From Acidobacteriota bacterium (GTDB lineage Bacteria > Acidobacteriota > UBA890 > WLXD01): a DNA stretch of 10,577 nt. The stretch covers positions 1 to 10,577 of the forward strand of contig JACZXM010000051.1 in the NCBI GenBank assembly GCA_022571615.1, written 5' to 3'. The notes under the pieces were generated by a model. The model did not search any database and was not told the DNA's origin. It worked only from the letters and a program-made list of their open reading frames with translations. The translations under genes were made by a program, and so were the position numbers. Below are positions 1 through 5,489 of the stretch, piece after piece. Position 1 is the stretch's first letter, and the number at the start of each line of letters is the position of its first letter.

Positions 1-84
1 TGGACAGGCCAGCAACGGCCCCACTACCGAGAAGCGCAGATGCGCCCAGCGCTCGTGGGATCCCACCGCCTTGTCGTCGCTCAT
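1..84 (-). CDS. DDE-type transposase/integrase, N-terminal fragment (runs off the left edge)
   Basis: Only the first 28 codons are visible, reading from ATG at 84 to the window edge. The peptide contains the stretch ERWAHLRFSVVGPLLACP. I recognise this as the start of the large transposase (rve/DDE integrase type) that is usually encoded directly behind a small zinc-ribbon protein in a two-gene insertion element; that recognition is from memory of the family. The start is supported by an AGGA ribosome-binding core a few bases upstream and by position: it lies 49 bases after the stop of the broken small gene (134-772) on the same strand. The catalytic domain would lie outside the window, so it is unknown whether the gene is intact. 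Confidence 0.7.
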   Translation of the reverse strand, partial: MSDDKAVGSHERWAHLRFSVVGPLLACP

Positions 85-133
85 GATCCTGTCCTGTCGC
101 CGGCACTCGGGCTGTTGGCCAGCGAGCGGGACG

Positions 134-772
134 CTACGGATCGCTCATCAAGGCGTCCAGGTGCATCTTGTGCGGGTCGGGTACGAACCTCGAAAAGCGC
201 GACTCGCTCGCGCCTGAGCCAGTGCTCAGCGGCCCCAGAAAGCGCAACACCGCGACCACCCGAGCGGCCGGCTCGGCGAGCCTGGCGAACGCCGCCAACA
301 GACAGCCCGGCAGTGCCTCGCTCGCCACGGGGGTAGCGAAATGACCGCGGGCGGCCAACAAGAACCGGCTGGCAGCCACACTCTCGCGCCACCACAGGCA
401 CCAGCGTCGCAGCGTCCGGTGGCTCACGGACAACAGCACCTAGAGCCGCAGCAGTCGGGGCGGCGTCGGCCCCTGCATCAAGATCGGCAACAGCAGCACG
501 ACCACGCCCCAGTAGACCTTGCGGCCCAAGAACCGGAGCGATGGCGGTGTTGTCCGGCGCCGACACCCATCCACCGCGCAGCAGAAGCTGAACCGCATCT
601 CGTGCTGCGGCCCCAGACCCGACGGGCCGCCCCGCGGCTTGCGCCGGTAGTGCGCACAATGGAGCACCCCGCCGCAGGCGCACCCTTGCTGCTGAGCTTG
701 CCTGGCCAGCTCCTCGTCTAGACGTAATAGAAGATCGAAGAAACTGGAATCCACAAGCAGGGCCTGGTACAA
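134..772 (-). pseudogene. Zinc-ribbon/HTH accessory protein of a two-gene insertion element, split by an amber codon
   Basis: I recognise the conserved pattern of a small protein that accompanies a DDE transposase (DUF6431-like; the DUF number is from memory). From the chosen start it has 110 residues, then TAG (complement of 440-442), then 101 more residues in the same frame to the stop at 134. Cysteines at 31, 33, 64, 65 and 70, with His38 and His41, form a zinc-ribbon-like cluster around the RKPRGG and CRRRTTPPS motifs. The amber codon falls at the start of a helix-turn-helix that continues as VSHRTLRRWCLWWRE. I chose TTG at 772 because AAGGAG lies 8 bases upstream (781-786); the frame is open up to a GTG at 892, but that codon sits inside a hairpin. 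Most likely a recent nonsense mutation of a Gln codon (CAG to TAG). A GTG directly after the stop could allow reinitiation, but this is unproven. Confidence 0.72.
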
Positions 773-780
773 GGGGCCGT

Positions 781-786
781 CTCCTT
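781..786 (-). promoter_or_regulatory. Ribosome-binding site deciding the TTG start at 772
   Basis: The minus strand reads AAGGAG followed by 8 bases and TTG. This is the best Shine-Dalgarno match near the 5' end of the zinc-ribbon gene and sets its start at 772, about 120 bases inside the open frame. Confidence 0.6.
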
Positions 787-822
787 TTCGTCGTTTGGTG
801 GCAACCAAAAAACTGACGAAAG
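785..822. repeat. Imperfect palindrome overlapping the ribosome-binding site region
   Basis: A 6-base stem (794-799 with 804-809, loop GGCA) is extended by a second matching pair further out (TTCGTC at 787-792 with GACGAA at 815-820). The hairpin partly covers the ribosome-binding site of the minus-strand zinc-ribbon gene, so folding of the leader RNA could limit its translation. That role is inference. Confidence 0.45.
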
Positions 823-832
823 AAGACGGGAT

Positions 833-860
833 CTTCGGGGGGTTCGTCAACCCCCCGAAG
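833..860. repeat. Perfect 12-base-pair hairpin in the leader of the insertion-element gene
   Basis: CTTCGGGGGGTT (833-844) and AACCCCCCGAAG (849-860) are exact reverse complements separated by CGTC. No U-tract follows on either strand, so this is not a standard intrinsic terminator. It lies between the terminator-like hairpin at 882-899 and the zinc-ribbon start. It may be an element-borne regulatory structure or a transposase-binding palindrome. Confidence 0.75.
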
Positions 861-876
861 CATCTCCTTGTTGCAA

Positions 877-899
877 GAAAACGCGCCCTCACGGGCGCG
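877..899 (-). terminator. Terminator-like hairpin upstream of the element genes
   Basis: On the minus strand a 7-base-pair GC stem (CGCGCCC with GGGCGCG, loop GTGA) is followed directly by TTTTCTT, the layout of an intrinsic terminator. It lies 5' of the element's genes, so it would block transcription entering from outside, a common way for insertion elements to limit read-through. It could instead be an attenuator if the element's promoter is further upstream. The U-tract is short, so its strength is uncertain. Confidence 0.5.
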
Positions 900-1077
900 G
901 ATGATGTTGATGCCTCTCACATCTTGATCACACTACGCGATGGCCAACCCCCACCCTCCATTACATAGCCTGATCACCATGCCGCTCCCAAGCATCGATT
1001 GGCCTGCTCAGGCTCAGGGAGCCCGCGACGCTGAGTTGTTGCGAGCTCGGTTTCCGGTACGTGGGCCGGAAATGTTT
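900..1077. other. Gene-free stretch between mobile-element remnants
   Basis: I see no convincing gene here. An 85-codon open frame starting at 940 has no ribosome-binding site and no family resemblance. The stretch holds one 7-base-pair hairpin, TTTCCGG (1051-1057) with CCGGAAA (1066-1072). The outer end of the two-gene insertion element probably lies in or near this region, but I could not place its terminal inverted repeat. Confidence 0.5.
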
Positions 1078-1092
1078 GTAACTTACGTACTA

Positions 1093-1137
1093 CTGAGTAT
1101 TATTAATCTACGTATTCTTCTGCTGCGTATTATTGGG
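1093..1137. repeat. Degenerate 15-base tandem repeat in an AT-rich island
   Basis: Three units begin at 1093, 1108 and 1123 with the shared pattern CT(G/A)(A/C)GTATT(A/C)TT. The first and third units match at 11 of 12 leading bases. The island is strikingly AT-rich against its GC-rich surroundings. It may be a binding array or part of a mobile-element end; no function can be assigned. Confidence 0.55.
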
Positions 1138-1168
1138 AAGCGATCGCGGACGAAAAAACCGCATAAAC

Positions 1169-1190
1169 GGGCTGGAGGGGGGAGGAGGGG
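1169..1190 (+). other. G-rich tract
   Basis: The plus strand holds runs of 3, 6, 2 and 4 guanines within 22 bases, just before the alternating repeats at 1191-1271. Such a tract could form a two-layer G-quadruplex. No role can be inferred from the sequence alone. Confidence 0.35.
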
Positions 1191-1271
1191 AGTTTGAGAA
1201 GTGCCAATTTGGCCGATCAAGATGTAGTGGAATTGGCATTTCTAGAAGTGCCGGATTGGCACTTCTAAACT
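1191..1271. repeat. Cluster of four alternating 12-base repeats, possible orphan IS21-type end
   Basis: The unit AGAAGTGCCAAT occurs at 1197-1208 (plus), 1232-1243 (minus, one mismatch), 1244-1255 (plus, two mismatches) and 1255-1266 (minus, exact). The outer pair extends to about 17 bases with one bulge (1191-1208 and 1255-1271). The last two copies also form a perfect 9-base-pair hairpin with loop GGATT. Multiple internal copies of a short terminal repeat with an AATTGGCACTT-like core are typical of IS21-family ends, where the IstA transposase binds. That assignment is inference; no istA or istB gene lies nearby. Confidence 0.6.
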
Positions 1272-1283
1272 CTACTGGGCAAA

Positions 1284-1440
1284 CTCACTCACGCGCCTCT
1301 GTTACGCCAGTCGGTCTTACAGTCGTCTCGCTGGCTACGAGGACACGAACGATGCCGAGCGGCTTTGTGTCGACCCGGCCATGCGAAACATCGTGGGTGA
1401 CGCCTCCCGGGGCTCCGCTCCGGACCCTCCACGATCGTAG
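1284..1440 (+). pseudogene. IS1380-family transposase fragment with a frameshift
   Basis: In one frame, bases 1299-1316 read LLRQSV. One extra base (T, near 1317) shifts to a second frame that reads YSRLAGYEDTNDAERLC and then VDPAMRNIVG up to about 1398. Removing that base restores a continuous peptide of the well-known N-terminal region of IS1380-type DDE transposases, including the GYEDTNDAERL signature. After 1398 the resemblance fades and a TAG stop follows at 1438-1440. Only about 40 of the family's roughly 450 residues remain, so this is a dead fragment. It lies between the alternating repeats and the methyltransferase start at 1498. Confidence 0.72.
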
Positions 1441-1497
1441 GTGCGCGCCAGTCGGGTTCCGGAGAAGCCGCATGATCCATAGCGAGCTGACAGCGTC

Positions 1498-2553
1498 GTG
1501 ACCCAATTGCGAGGTACGAGCCTTCGTTGTCCCATCTGCGAGACGCGGGAGAGGCGCCCGCTGTTCCGGGGCCGGGACTGGGATTGGGGATCGGGCGCAT
1601 CCTTCTCGTTCGTCAAATGCGCTCGATGCGGGCTCGTCCGCACCGAGCCCCGGCCCAGCCCAGAGGAGATCAGCCGTTTCTATCCCGACGGGAGCTGGCC
1701 GCGGGTCCGAGCCGGAGGGGATCCCCTCGAGGCCTGTGTCCAGGGGGTTCCCTGGAGGCAGCTCATGCACGGTCGGGCCGAGGCCGTGCGCGCCGTCGTG
1801 CCGGGCCCGGCCCGGCTCCTCGAGATCGGGTGCGGTGATGGGTACTTCCTGCGCTACGTCAAGGATCTGGGATGGGATGTGGAAGGGATCGAGCTGGGGA
1901 GGTCTGCCGCCGAGTTCGCCAGGGAGAGGCTGGGGGTCAGGGTGCATTGCGGTCGGGTCGAGGAGCTGTCCCTTCCGCAGTCCCGCTACGACGTCATCTA
2001 CCTGCACCATGTCTTCGAGCATCTGGGTTCCCCGCTCGAAACGCTGCAGCGCCTACGGCCCCTTCTGGCCGATGGTGGATGGTTATACCTGGCCATTCCG
2101 AACTGGCGCAGCCTCGATCGCCGGATCTTCGGAGCCTGCTGGATTGGGATGACGCCACCCCAGCACCTCTTCCTGTACGACCGGTCCACCTTGAAGGCCC
2201 TCTTGGCCAAGGCCGGTTTCAAGCTCAAGCGGACAACGACTTACAGCCGGGAGGGGACGACCCTCCTGGGCTACACCGAGAGTCTCCGTTACCTCCTCAT
2301 AGAGTGGGGGCTCCGTCCGGAAAGACCTCGGCCGAGCGGGGCGAAGCCGGGGCCGACCTGGCCCGACGGATCGCTGCGCTCGGACCGCGCGTGGAAGCGG
2401 CTGCTGCAACGAGCGGAGAAGGCCTTCTGGTGGCCGGTCCACACCCTAGCCGACCGGTTCGGATACGGCTCGAACCTGATGGCTTGGGCGCAGCCGAAAT
2501 GGGATCGCGCTGCTTGGCGGCGCCGGCCGCAAGGCCCAGGTCCTGCGGTCTGA
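1498..2553 (+). CDS. SAM-dependent class I methyltransferase with N-terminal zinc ribbon
   Basis: The 351-residue product begins with a putative zinc ribbon (C11, C14, C41, C44), followed by a Rossmann methyltransferase of the Methyltransf_23/11 type. Motif I is LLEIGCGDGYFL (107-118), the acidic residue after strand 2 is Glu132, YDVIYLHHVFEHL is at 164-176, and LADGGWLYLAIPN is the post-motif region. Relatives often modify sugars or lipids in surface-polysaccharide clusters; the substrate here is unknown. GTG at 1498 is the first possible start, because an in-frame TAG lies at 1480; its ribosome-binding site is weak. The gene reads against the large operon and is flanked by an IS1380 fragment and an IS3-type end that begins 7 bases after its stop. 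Its sequence looks intact, so it may be a stranded cargo gene or a survivor of a larger lost cluster. Confidence 0.88.
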   Translation: MTQLRGTSLRCPICETRERRPLFRGRDWDWGSGASFSFVKCARCGLVRTEPRPSPEEISRFYPDGSWPRVRAGGDPLEACVQGVPWRQLMHGRAEAVRAVVPGPARLLEIGCGDGYFLRYVKDLGWDVEGIELGRSAAEFARERLGVRVHCGRVEELSLPQSRYDVIYLHHVFEHLGSPLETLQRLRPLLADGGWLYLAIPNWRSLDRRIFGACWIGMTPPQHLFLYDRSTLKALLAKAGFKLKRTTTYSREGTTLLGYTESLRYLLIEWGLRPERPRPSGAKPGPTWPDGSLRSDRAWKRLLQRAEKAFWWPVHTLADRFGYGSNLMAWAQPKWDRAAWRRRPQGPGPAV

Positions 2554-2560
2554 GTTTTCT

Positions 2561-2621
2561 TGGACACCTCACTGGGGCAGGATAATGCCCCGAAAGAGGT
2601 GGAACCATGGTACGAACAAGC
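2561..2621 (+). mobile_element. IS3-type left end with the truncated start of orfA
   Basis: TGGACACCTCACTGG at 2561-2575 resembles the terminal repeat of IS3-family elements. It is followed by a hairpin (GGGGCA 2574-2579 with TGCCCC 2586-2591), nested in an outer stem (2565-2570 with 2596-2601). The outer right arm, GAGGTG, doubles as a ribbon of ribosome-binding sequence 5 bases before ATG at 2607. The first codons read MVRTS, which suits the start of an IS3 OrfA, and then the sequence changes abruptly near 2620 into the antisense of the IS110 fragment. The family call rests on memory of typical IS3 leaders; the start-site layout is directly visible. Confidence 0.5.
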
Positions 2622-3088
2622 ACTGGCTCTGGGGGCTCGGAGAGACCCCGGAGGGCGAACGGCCCCGTCAGCACACGCCAACGACCCCCCAACCCTCGCC
2701 GGCACAGATCCGCCACCACCAGAGCGTCCTTGTCGTCCGTCTTGCGCCACGTGCCGTCGTACAACTCCTTGGCCCGCCATGTCTTGAGCGGCTGTACCGC
2801 ATACAGCTCCACGTCCCTTGCCCGCAGCCACGCCGCCAGCGGCTCGCCGTAGTGCCCTGTCGGCTCCATCGCTACCACGAAGCCCCTCGCTCCAAAGCGC
2901 TTCCTCCAGCTGTCCGCGTAGCTGATCAACTTCTGAAATCCCGCCGCATCGCAGCTCACTCGGCAGACCTTCCCGCTGCGCCCGTCGCTGGCCACCGCTC
3001 GAGCTACCAGCTTCCGCTTCGCCACGTCCACTCCAACGACCACCAGCTCGGGCTGGATCTGTCGACAAACCTGTGCTCTCCTGGACAT
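2621..3088 (-). pseudogene. IS110-family transposase, N-terminal DEDD domain only (truncated)
   Basis: About 156 residues remain of a protein usually near 350-400. Visible are VVVGVDVAKRKLVA (Asp21), AMEPTGHYGEPLAAWL (Glu75) and KTDDKDALVVADLC (Asp118 and Asp121), which together form the DEDD RuvC-like catalytic set of IS110 recombinases. The C-terminal Transposase_20 domain with its catalytic serine is missing, so the protein cannot be active. ATG at 3088 is supported by AAGGAGGAGG immediately upstream (3091-3100). Homology ends at about residue 156 (near 2620), where the IS3-type end begins; the frame happens to stay open to 2297 but is then antisense to the methyltransferase. Only about 35-70 bases of element leader remain upstream, and I see no clear bridge-RNA structure. 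Confidence 0.85.
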
Positions 3089-3123
3089 GTGCCTCCTCCT
3101 TGACCCTGGACATCAGGGGTTGG

Positions 3124-3165
3124 TCAATTAACACCCCAATATCGTGAGGGCGAGGAGAAGCGCAT
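3124..3165 (-). pseudogene. Possible truncated start of a further operon gene
   Basis: Downstream of the uracil-DNA glycosylase stop (3201) on the same strand, GGAGG followed by 9 bases leads to ATG at 3165. The reading frame gives only MRFSSPSRYWGVN before TGA at 3124-3126, close to the IS110 debris. This looks like the start of another operon gene cut off by mobile-element insertion, but 13 residues are too few to identify it. A chance start in a polypurine tract is the alternative. Confidence 0.3.
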
Positions 3166-3200
3166 CTTCTTCTTCCTCCCTCAGCCGTACACTAGGACTC

Positions 3201-3959
3201 TCACTCCTGGTCCAGGAACGCCATCACGAGCTGGACGTCGGCCCAGACCTTGCTCTTTTCCGCCGGATTGCGCAGCAGGTACGCGGGATGGTACGTGCAC
3301 ATCACCGGAATCCCGTTCCAATCATGGAACCGACCGCGCAGGCGGCCCAGCGGCGCCCTCACTTGCAGGACCGTCTGCACCGCTACCCGGCCCAGCAGAA
3401 TGATGACATCGGGCTCAATCACCGACACTTGCCGGAGCAGAAAATGCCGACAGGCCGCGAGCTCGTCGGCCTCCGGGTTGCGGTTCTTGGGGGGACGACA
3501 CTTGACCGCGTTGGTAATATAGACATCCTCGCGCCGCAGCTTCATGGCCTTGATGATGTCGTTCAGGAGCTTGCCGGCCCGTCCCACGAACGGCTCGCCC
3601 TGCAGGTCCTCGTCACGCCCGGGCCCCTCGCCGATGAACATCACTCTGGCCCTGGGGGCACCGACCCCGAACACGACATGGGTTCGGCCTTCGCACAGCC
3701 GGCAGGTGGTGCAGGCAAGCGCCTCGGACTCGATTTGCTCCAGAGTCTCGTCAACGTCGCGATAATGAGCGAGCTCGGATTCCGGCGCCGGCTCCTCGAA
3801 CAGGCCGCTCTGTCGAGCTGGCGCCCCGTGTGCGGTGGTTGGCGACGTGCTCGCCTGAGCCCGAGGCAGTGCCCAGACCCCCTCGGCCTGTAGGCGCCGC
3901 AGGTGCCCGACGATCTGACGTCGCACCCCGTTGCCCGTCTCGCCCTGATCTCTAGTCAT
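3201..3959 (-). CDS. Type-4 uracil-DNA glycosylase (4Fe-4S)
   Basis: The enzyme excises uracil from DNA to begin base-excision repair in the cytoplasm. The core starts near residue 70 and shows cluster ligands Cys83, Cys86, Cys154 and Cys170; their spacing (3, 68, 16) fits the iron-sulfur family 4. The catalytic loop [17 protein letters not shown] spans 110-126, the segment [11 protein letters not shown] follows, and HPAYLL is at 224-229. The first 70 or so residues are a low-complexity, poorly conserved extension seen in many bacterial members. The ATG at 3957-3959 overlaps the last 8 bases of coaBC, which implies translational coupling. It is the last complete gene of the operon. Confidence is high from both motifs and cluster spacing. 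Confidence 0.95.
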   Translation of the reverse strand: MTRDQGETGNGVRRQIVGHLRRLQAEGVWALPRAQASTSPTTAHGAPARQSGLFEEPAPESELAHYRDVDETLEQIESEALACTTCRLCEGRTHVVFGVGAPRARVMFIGEGPGRDEDLQGEPFVGRAGKLLNDIIKAMKLRREDVYITNAVKCRPPKNRNPEADELAACRHFLLRQVSVIEPDVIILLGRVAVQTVLQVRAPLGRLRGRFHDWNGIPVMCTYHPAYLLRNPAEKSKVWADVQLVMAFLDQE

Positions 3960-5187
3960 CCGCGATGCCTGCCCGCCGCCGGTAGTCTCGGACCGCGTTC
4001 CAGATCCCGGTGGAGATCTGTCGCTTCGGTGCGGGTCCCAGTTCGACGCGGCCCTCGAGCCTGTCCAGGACGATGACCGCGTTGCGGCTCGCTCCTATTC
4101 CGAGCTCGGGTTCGCCAACGCGATTGGCAACCATCAGGTCGCACCTCTTGTCTGCCAGCTTGCCGCGTGCACTCTCCTCCAGAGCTCGGGTCTCGGCGGC
4201 GAACCCCACCAGCAGGGGTCCGCCCTCACGCCTGCCGAGCTCGGCCAAGATATCGGTCGTGGGGACCAGATCCAGTCGCAGGCTCCCGGCATCGGACTTC
4301 TTGAGCTTGTCCGCTGCGACCTCGCCGGGAGTGAAGTCGGCGACGGCTGCCGTCATCACCACGATGTCCGCTTCTGCCGCACGCTCGAGTGTGGCGCTCG
4401 CCATCTGCTCGGCGGTCTCCACAGACGCCACGACGACGCCCCAGGGCGGCATCAGCGCCGTCGGGCCGGTCACCAGCACGACCTTCGCCCCGAGGTCGCG
4501 GGCGCAATCTGCCATCGCATAGCCCATTCTCCCGCTCGAGCGATTCGTCAGGACCCGAATCGGATCGATCGCCTCCCAGGTCGGCCCCGCGGTGACCACG
4601 ACCCGTTTGCCCTCGAGCCAGCGTTGCGGAGGGCCGCTCTCGAGAGTCCGCAGCACCGCTTCGACGATGTGGCACGGCTCCAGCATACGTCCCGGTCCGT
4701 GTCGGCCCGAAGCGAGCGCTCCGGTGCCCGGCCCGAGCACTTGCACACCGCGCCGCCGGAGCGTGTCGAGATTCCGCTGCACCGCGGGGCTGCGGAACAT
4801 GTCGTCCTCCATGGCCGGCGCGACCAGCACCGGTGCCGCAACGGCCAGGTGCAACGTCGAGGCGAAATCATCCGCAATCCCGTGCGCCATCTTGGCAATG
4901 AAACCGGCCGTGGCCGGTGCAACGCAGAACAGATCACAGCTTTCCGCCCAGCGCACATGGGCGATCTGTTGCGGGTGCGGATCCTCCCACAAGCTGGTGA
5001 TCACGCGATGTCCCGACAACGCCGCGAACGTGGTCGGCCCCACCAACTGCGTCGCCGCGCGAGTCATGGCGACCCGTACCGCGATGTCGTGGTCGCGGAG
5101 CCGCCGCACCACCTCGCACACTTTGTACGCTGCGATCCCGCCGGTGACAGCAAGCACCACAGTGTGGACTGGCGGCGTTTCGTCCAT
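3952..5187 (-). CDS. coaBC: Bifunctional phosphopantothenoylcysteine decarboxylase / phosphopantothenate-cysteine ligase
   Basis: The protein performs two consecutive steps of coenzyme A synthesis. The N-terminal FMN-dependent CoaC part has TGGIAAYK (15-22) and the catalytic His77 in AHVRWAES. The C-terminal CoaB part has TAGPTWEAIDPIRVLTNRSSG, TAAVADFTP with AADKLKK, and GFAAET. The length of 411 residues is normal. In CoaC, the PxMNxxM motif reads PAMEDDM (Glu127 where E. coli has Asn125), and the flap reads LASGRHGPGRM (Ser160 where E. coli has Cys158). Similar substitutions occur in other phyla as I recall, so the enzyme is probably functional. ATG at 5187 has GGGAAG 4 bases upstream. The gap to rpoZ is 83 bases, the largest in the operon. 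Confidence 0.97.
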   Translation of the reverse strand: MDETPPVHTVVLAVTGGIAAYKVCEVVRRLRDHDIAVRVAMTRAATQLVGPTTFAALSGHRVITSLWEDPHPQQIAHVRWAESCDLFCVAPATAGFIAKMAHGIADDFASTLHLAVAAPVLVAPAMEDDMFRSPAVQRNLDTLRRRGVQVLGPGTGALASGRHGPGRMLEPCHIVEAVLRTLESGPPQRWLEGKRVVVTAGPTWEAIDPIRVLTNRSSGRMGYAMADCARDLGAKVVLVTGPTALMPPWGVVVASVETAEQMASATLERAAEADIVVMTAAVADFTPGEVAADKLKKSDAGSLRLDLVPTTDILAELGRREGGPLLVGFAAETRALEESARGKLADKRCDLMVANRVGEPELGIGASRNAVIVLDRLEGRVELGPAPKRQISTGIWNAVRDYRRRAGIADD

Positions 5188-5270
5188 GCGGCTTCCCGTC
5201 GCAGGCGGTCGCAGCTACCGGCCAGTTGGCCGCCCGCCATTGCCTGTGCCGTGTTGGTGGTGTGGTGGAG
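5188..5270 (-). other. rpoZ-coaBC intergenic gap
   Basis: This is the only gap of more than a few bases between genes of the operon. I see no terminator hairpin with a U-tract and no convincing promoter boxes. A short GGCCAACTGGCC palindrome near 5221-5232 is the only structure noticed. Read-through from rpoZ into coaBC is therefore likely. Confidence 0.4.
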
Positions 5271-5489
5271 CTACTCCTGCTCGATCGGCTCGCGAAGGCC
5301 CGAGCTGACGAGATCTGTCGATTCACCGTCGCTGAGACGCCAGGGCACTTCTCCGCTCTCGACCTCGGTGATTGCCAGGGTCGTGTACTTACGGGCTCCC
5401 GATTCCACCTTCGGCTTGGCGCCACGCATGAGCTGCAAGCAGCGCTGCGCCGCGATCTCTACGAACAGGTACTTACTCTGCGGTTTCAT
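5271..5489 (-). CDS. rpoZ: DNA-directed RNA polymerase omega subunit
   Basis: The 72-residue product helps assemble and stabilise RNA polymerase through the beta-prime subunit. The diagnostic part is SKYLFVEIAAQRCLQLMRG followed by AKPKV, corresponding to the conserved omega helix with its AA(K/Q)RxxQL core. The protein lacks the usual MARVTVEDC start and resembles the short omegas of Acidobacteria and deltaproteobacterial relatives. ATG at 5489 overlaps the gmk stop by 4 bases (ATGA) and has GAGGG just upstream, within the end of gmk. Its place directly after gmk is the widespread bacterial gmk-rpoZ pairing and supports the call. Confidence 0.92.
   Translation of the reverse strand: MKPQSKYLFVEIAAQRCLQLMRGAKPKVESGARKYTTLAITEVESGEVPWRLSDGESTDLVSSGLREPIEQE

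Noticed and set aside
81..920. Minus-strand open frame of 279 codons over the insertion-element genes
   Set aside because: It is in a different frame from the one with the zinc-ribbon and HTH motifs, is rich in Arg/Gly/Ala low-complexity sequence, and shows no family pattern. High GC content keeps shadow frames open.
940..1197. Plus-strand open frame of 85 codons with a short hydrophobic stretch
   Set aside because: No ribosome-binding site and no recognisable domain. The hydrophobic part is just the translation of the AT-rich tandem repeat.
1093..1271. CRISPR-like repeats
   Set aside because: The repeats are short, degenerate or alternate in orientation, and there are no unique spacers of regular length or cas genes.
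2297..2620. Extension of the IS110 frame to a 263-residue protein
   Set aside because: Family resemblance stops near residue 156. Beyond that the frame is antisense first to the IS3-type end and then to the well-supported methyltransferase.
3089..3200. Possible IS110 bridge RNA upstream of the truncated transposase
   Set aside because: Only about 110 bases separate the start from the glycosylase stop, and I could not find paired guide loops or a stable fold beyond weak 5-base stems.
3144..3893. Plus-strand open frame of 249 codons
   Set aside because: Antisense to the uracil-DNA glycosylase, which has full catalytic motifs and cluster cysteines.
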